A DNA stretch of 5,885 bases from an uncultured Chlorobiota bacterium (GTDB taxonomy: Bacteria; Bacteroidota; Bacteroidia; Bacteroidales; JAADGE01): positions 1 to 5,885 of the forward strand of contig CAMZKQ010000272.1 of assembly GCA_947311265.1 (NCBI GenBank). Direction: 5' to 3'. Shown one piece after another: positions 5,401 through 5,885 of this stretch (its first letter is position 1; the number at the start of each line of letters is the position of its first letter). A program made the position numbers and the translations under genes. Below the pieces are notes generated by a model. It was not told the DNA's origin. It saw only the letters and a program-made list of their open reading frames with translations, and ran no database searches.

Positions 5401-5885
5401 TTAAAAAATTAACATACCATAGCACATCACAAATATCATGGGCAATAATGATGCAAAAGCAATTAGCCCGAAGCCGTCGGTAAGTGGGCTTCTGCCTTTA
5501 ATTACTGTTGCTAGCCCTACGCCAATTGCAGTTACCAGCGGTACTGTAATGGTTGATGTGGTAACACCGCCAGAGTCGTAGGCAATGCCTATGATTTCTT
5601 TGGGGGCAAAAAAAGTGATTACAATAACCAATATGTAGCCTCCTATTATTAAGTAATAAATTGGCCAGCCTTTAATGATTCTCCACATGCCTATAAGGAT
5701 AGCCAGACCTACTGAAAACGCTACTGATAGACGTAATCCAAAGGCGTAATTAGTTTGAAAATCGGGGGCTATTAAATTGGACATTACTGCAATTTCTGAT
5801 GCTTCTTTGGCGACTGCAATTAGTGCAGGCTCGGCAATGGTGGTCGAAAATCCTAAAAAGAAAGAAAAGAGCAAAAGCCAAAATA
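5401..5885 (-). CDS. DUF1538-family integral membrane protein, first copy (N-terminus beyond the window)
   Basis: The open frame extends off the right edge; the codons there read ...FWLLLFSFFLGFSTTIAEPAL, so the true start lies outside. The visible 161 residues correspond to the C-terminal two thirds of the second copy. They carry the same motifs, GFSTTIAEPAL and AYDSGGVTTSTITVP, then GRSPLTDGFGLIAFA. Between the motifs this copy has a longer loop (KEASEIAVMSNLIAPDFQTNYAFG, given here in part). Unlike its partner it ends almost immediately after the last helix (CYGMLIF), without a charged tail. The next gene starts 8 bases later, so the two are almost certainly co-transcribed and perhaps translationally coupled. 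Together they look like a split two-repeat carrier that may form a heterodimer. The substrate is unknown, and the operon promoter is upstream of the window. Confidence 0.85.
   Translation of the reverse strand, partial: FWLLLFSFFLGFSTTIAEPALIAVAKEASEIAVMSNLIAPDFQTNYAFGLRLSVAFSVGLAILIGMWRIIKGWPIYYLIIGGYILVIVITFFAPKEIIGIAYDSGGVTTSTITVPLVTAIGVGLATVIKGRSPLTDGFGLIAFASLLPMIFVMCYGMLIF

Noticed and set aside
1..5885. CRISPR array, tRNA, rRNA, riboswitch, toxin-antitoxin or phage-defence module
   Set aside because: No spaced direct repeats, no cloverleaf or conserved RNA core, and no small paired genes or nuclease or defence domains were seen on either strand.

Overview
The window looks like chromosomal DNA from an AT-rich member of the Bacteroidota. 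Three things suggest this: translation starts lack Shine-Dalgarno sequences and sit in A/T-rich leaders; candidate promoters resemble the TTG...TAnnTTTG type; and the gene set includes a 7TMR-DISM sensor and RlmF. This is inference, and no rRNA or tRNA is present to confirm it.

Layout. Positions 1 to about 481 hold one end of an IS3-family insertion sequence on the minus strand: a complete orfA, a slippery frameshift site, and the start of orfB, which leaves the window. The element sits inside a 7TMR-DISM sensor gene (about 482-1745, minus). That gene keeps its signal peptide, extracellular sandwich domain and seven membrane helices, but is cut exactly where a cytoplasmic output domain should begin. 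It also carries a frame change in a C6A7 homopolymer. A 208-base intergenic region (1746-1953) separates it from a divergent crotonase-family gene (1954-2727, plus). That gene converges, 21 bases apart, on rlmF (2749-3741, minus), a 23S rRNA adenine-N6 methyltransferase. A strong hairpin lies just before the rlmF start codon.

From 3867 to the right edge runs a tightly packed minus-strand operon. In transcription order it contains a DUF1538 membrane protein (truncated by the window edge), a second DUF1538 paralogue, a short P-II-like signalling protein, and a two-CBS-domain protein. Gaps are 8, 4 and 10 bases. The two membrane proteins share the signatures GFSTTIAEP and AYDSGGVTTSTITVP, so they look like the two halves of one internally repeated carrier. 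The P-II and CBS proteins, both from families that sense adenine nucleotides, would be its regulators, by analogy with AmtB-GlnK and SbtA-SbtB. The transported substrate is unknown. This operon is the best candidate for an under-described system in the window.
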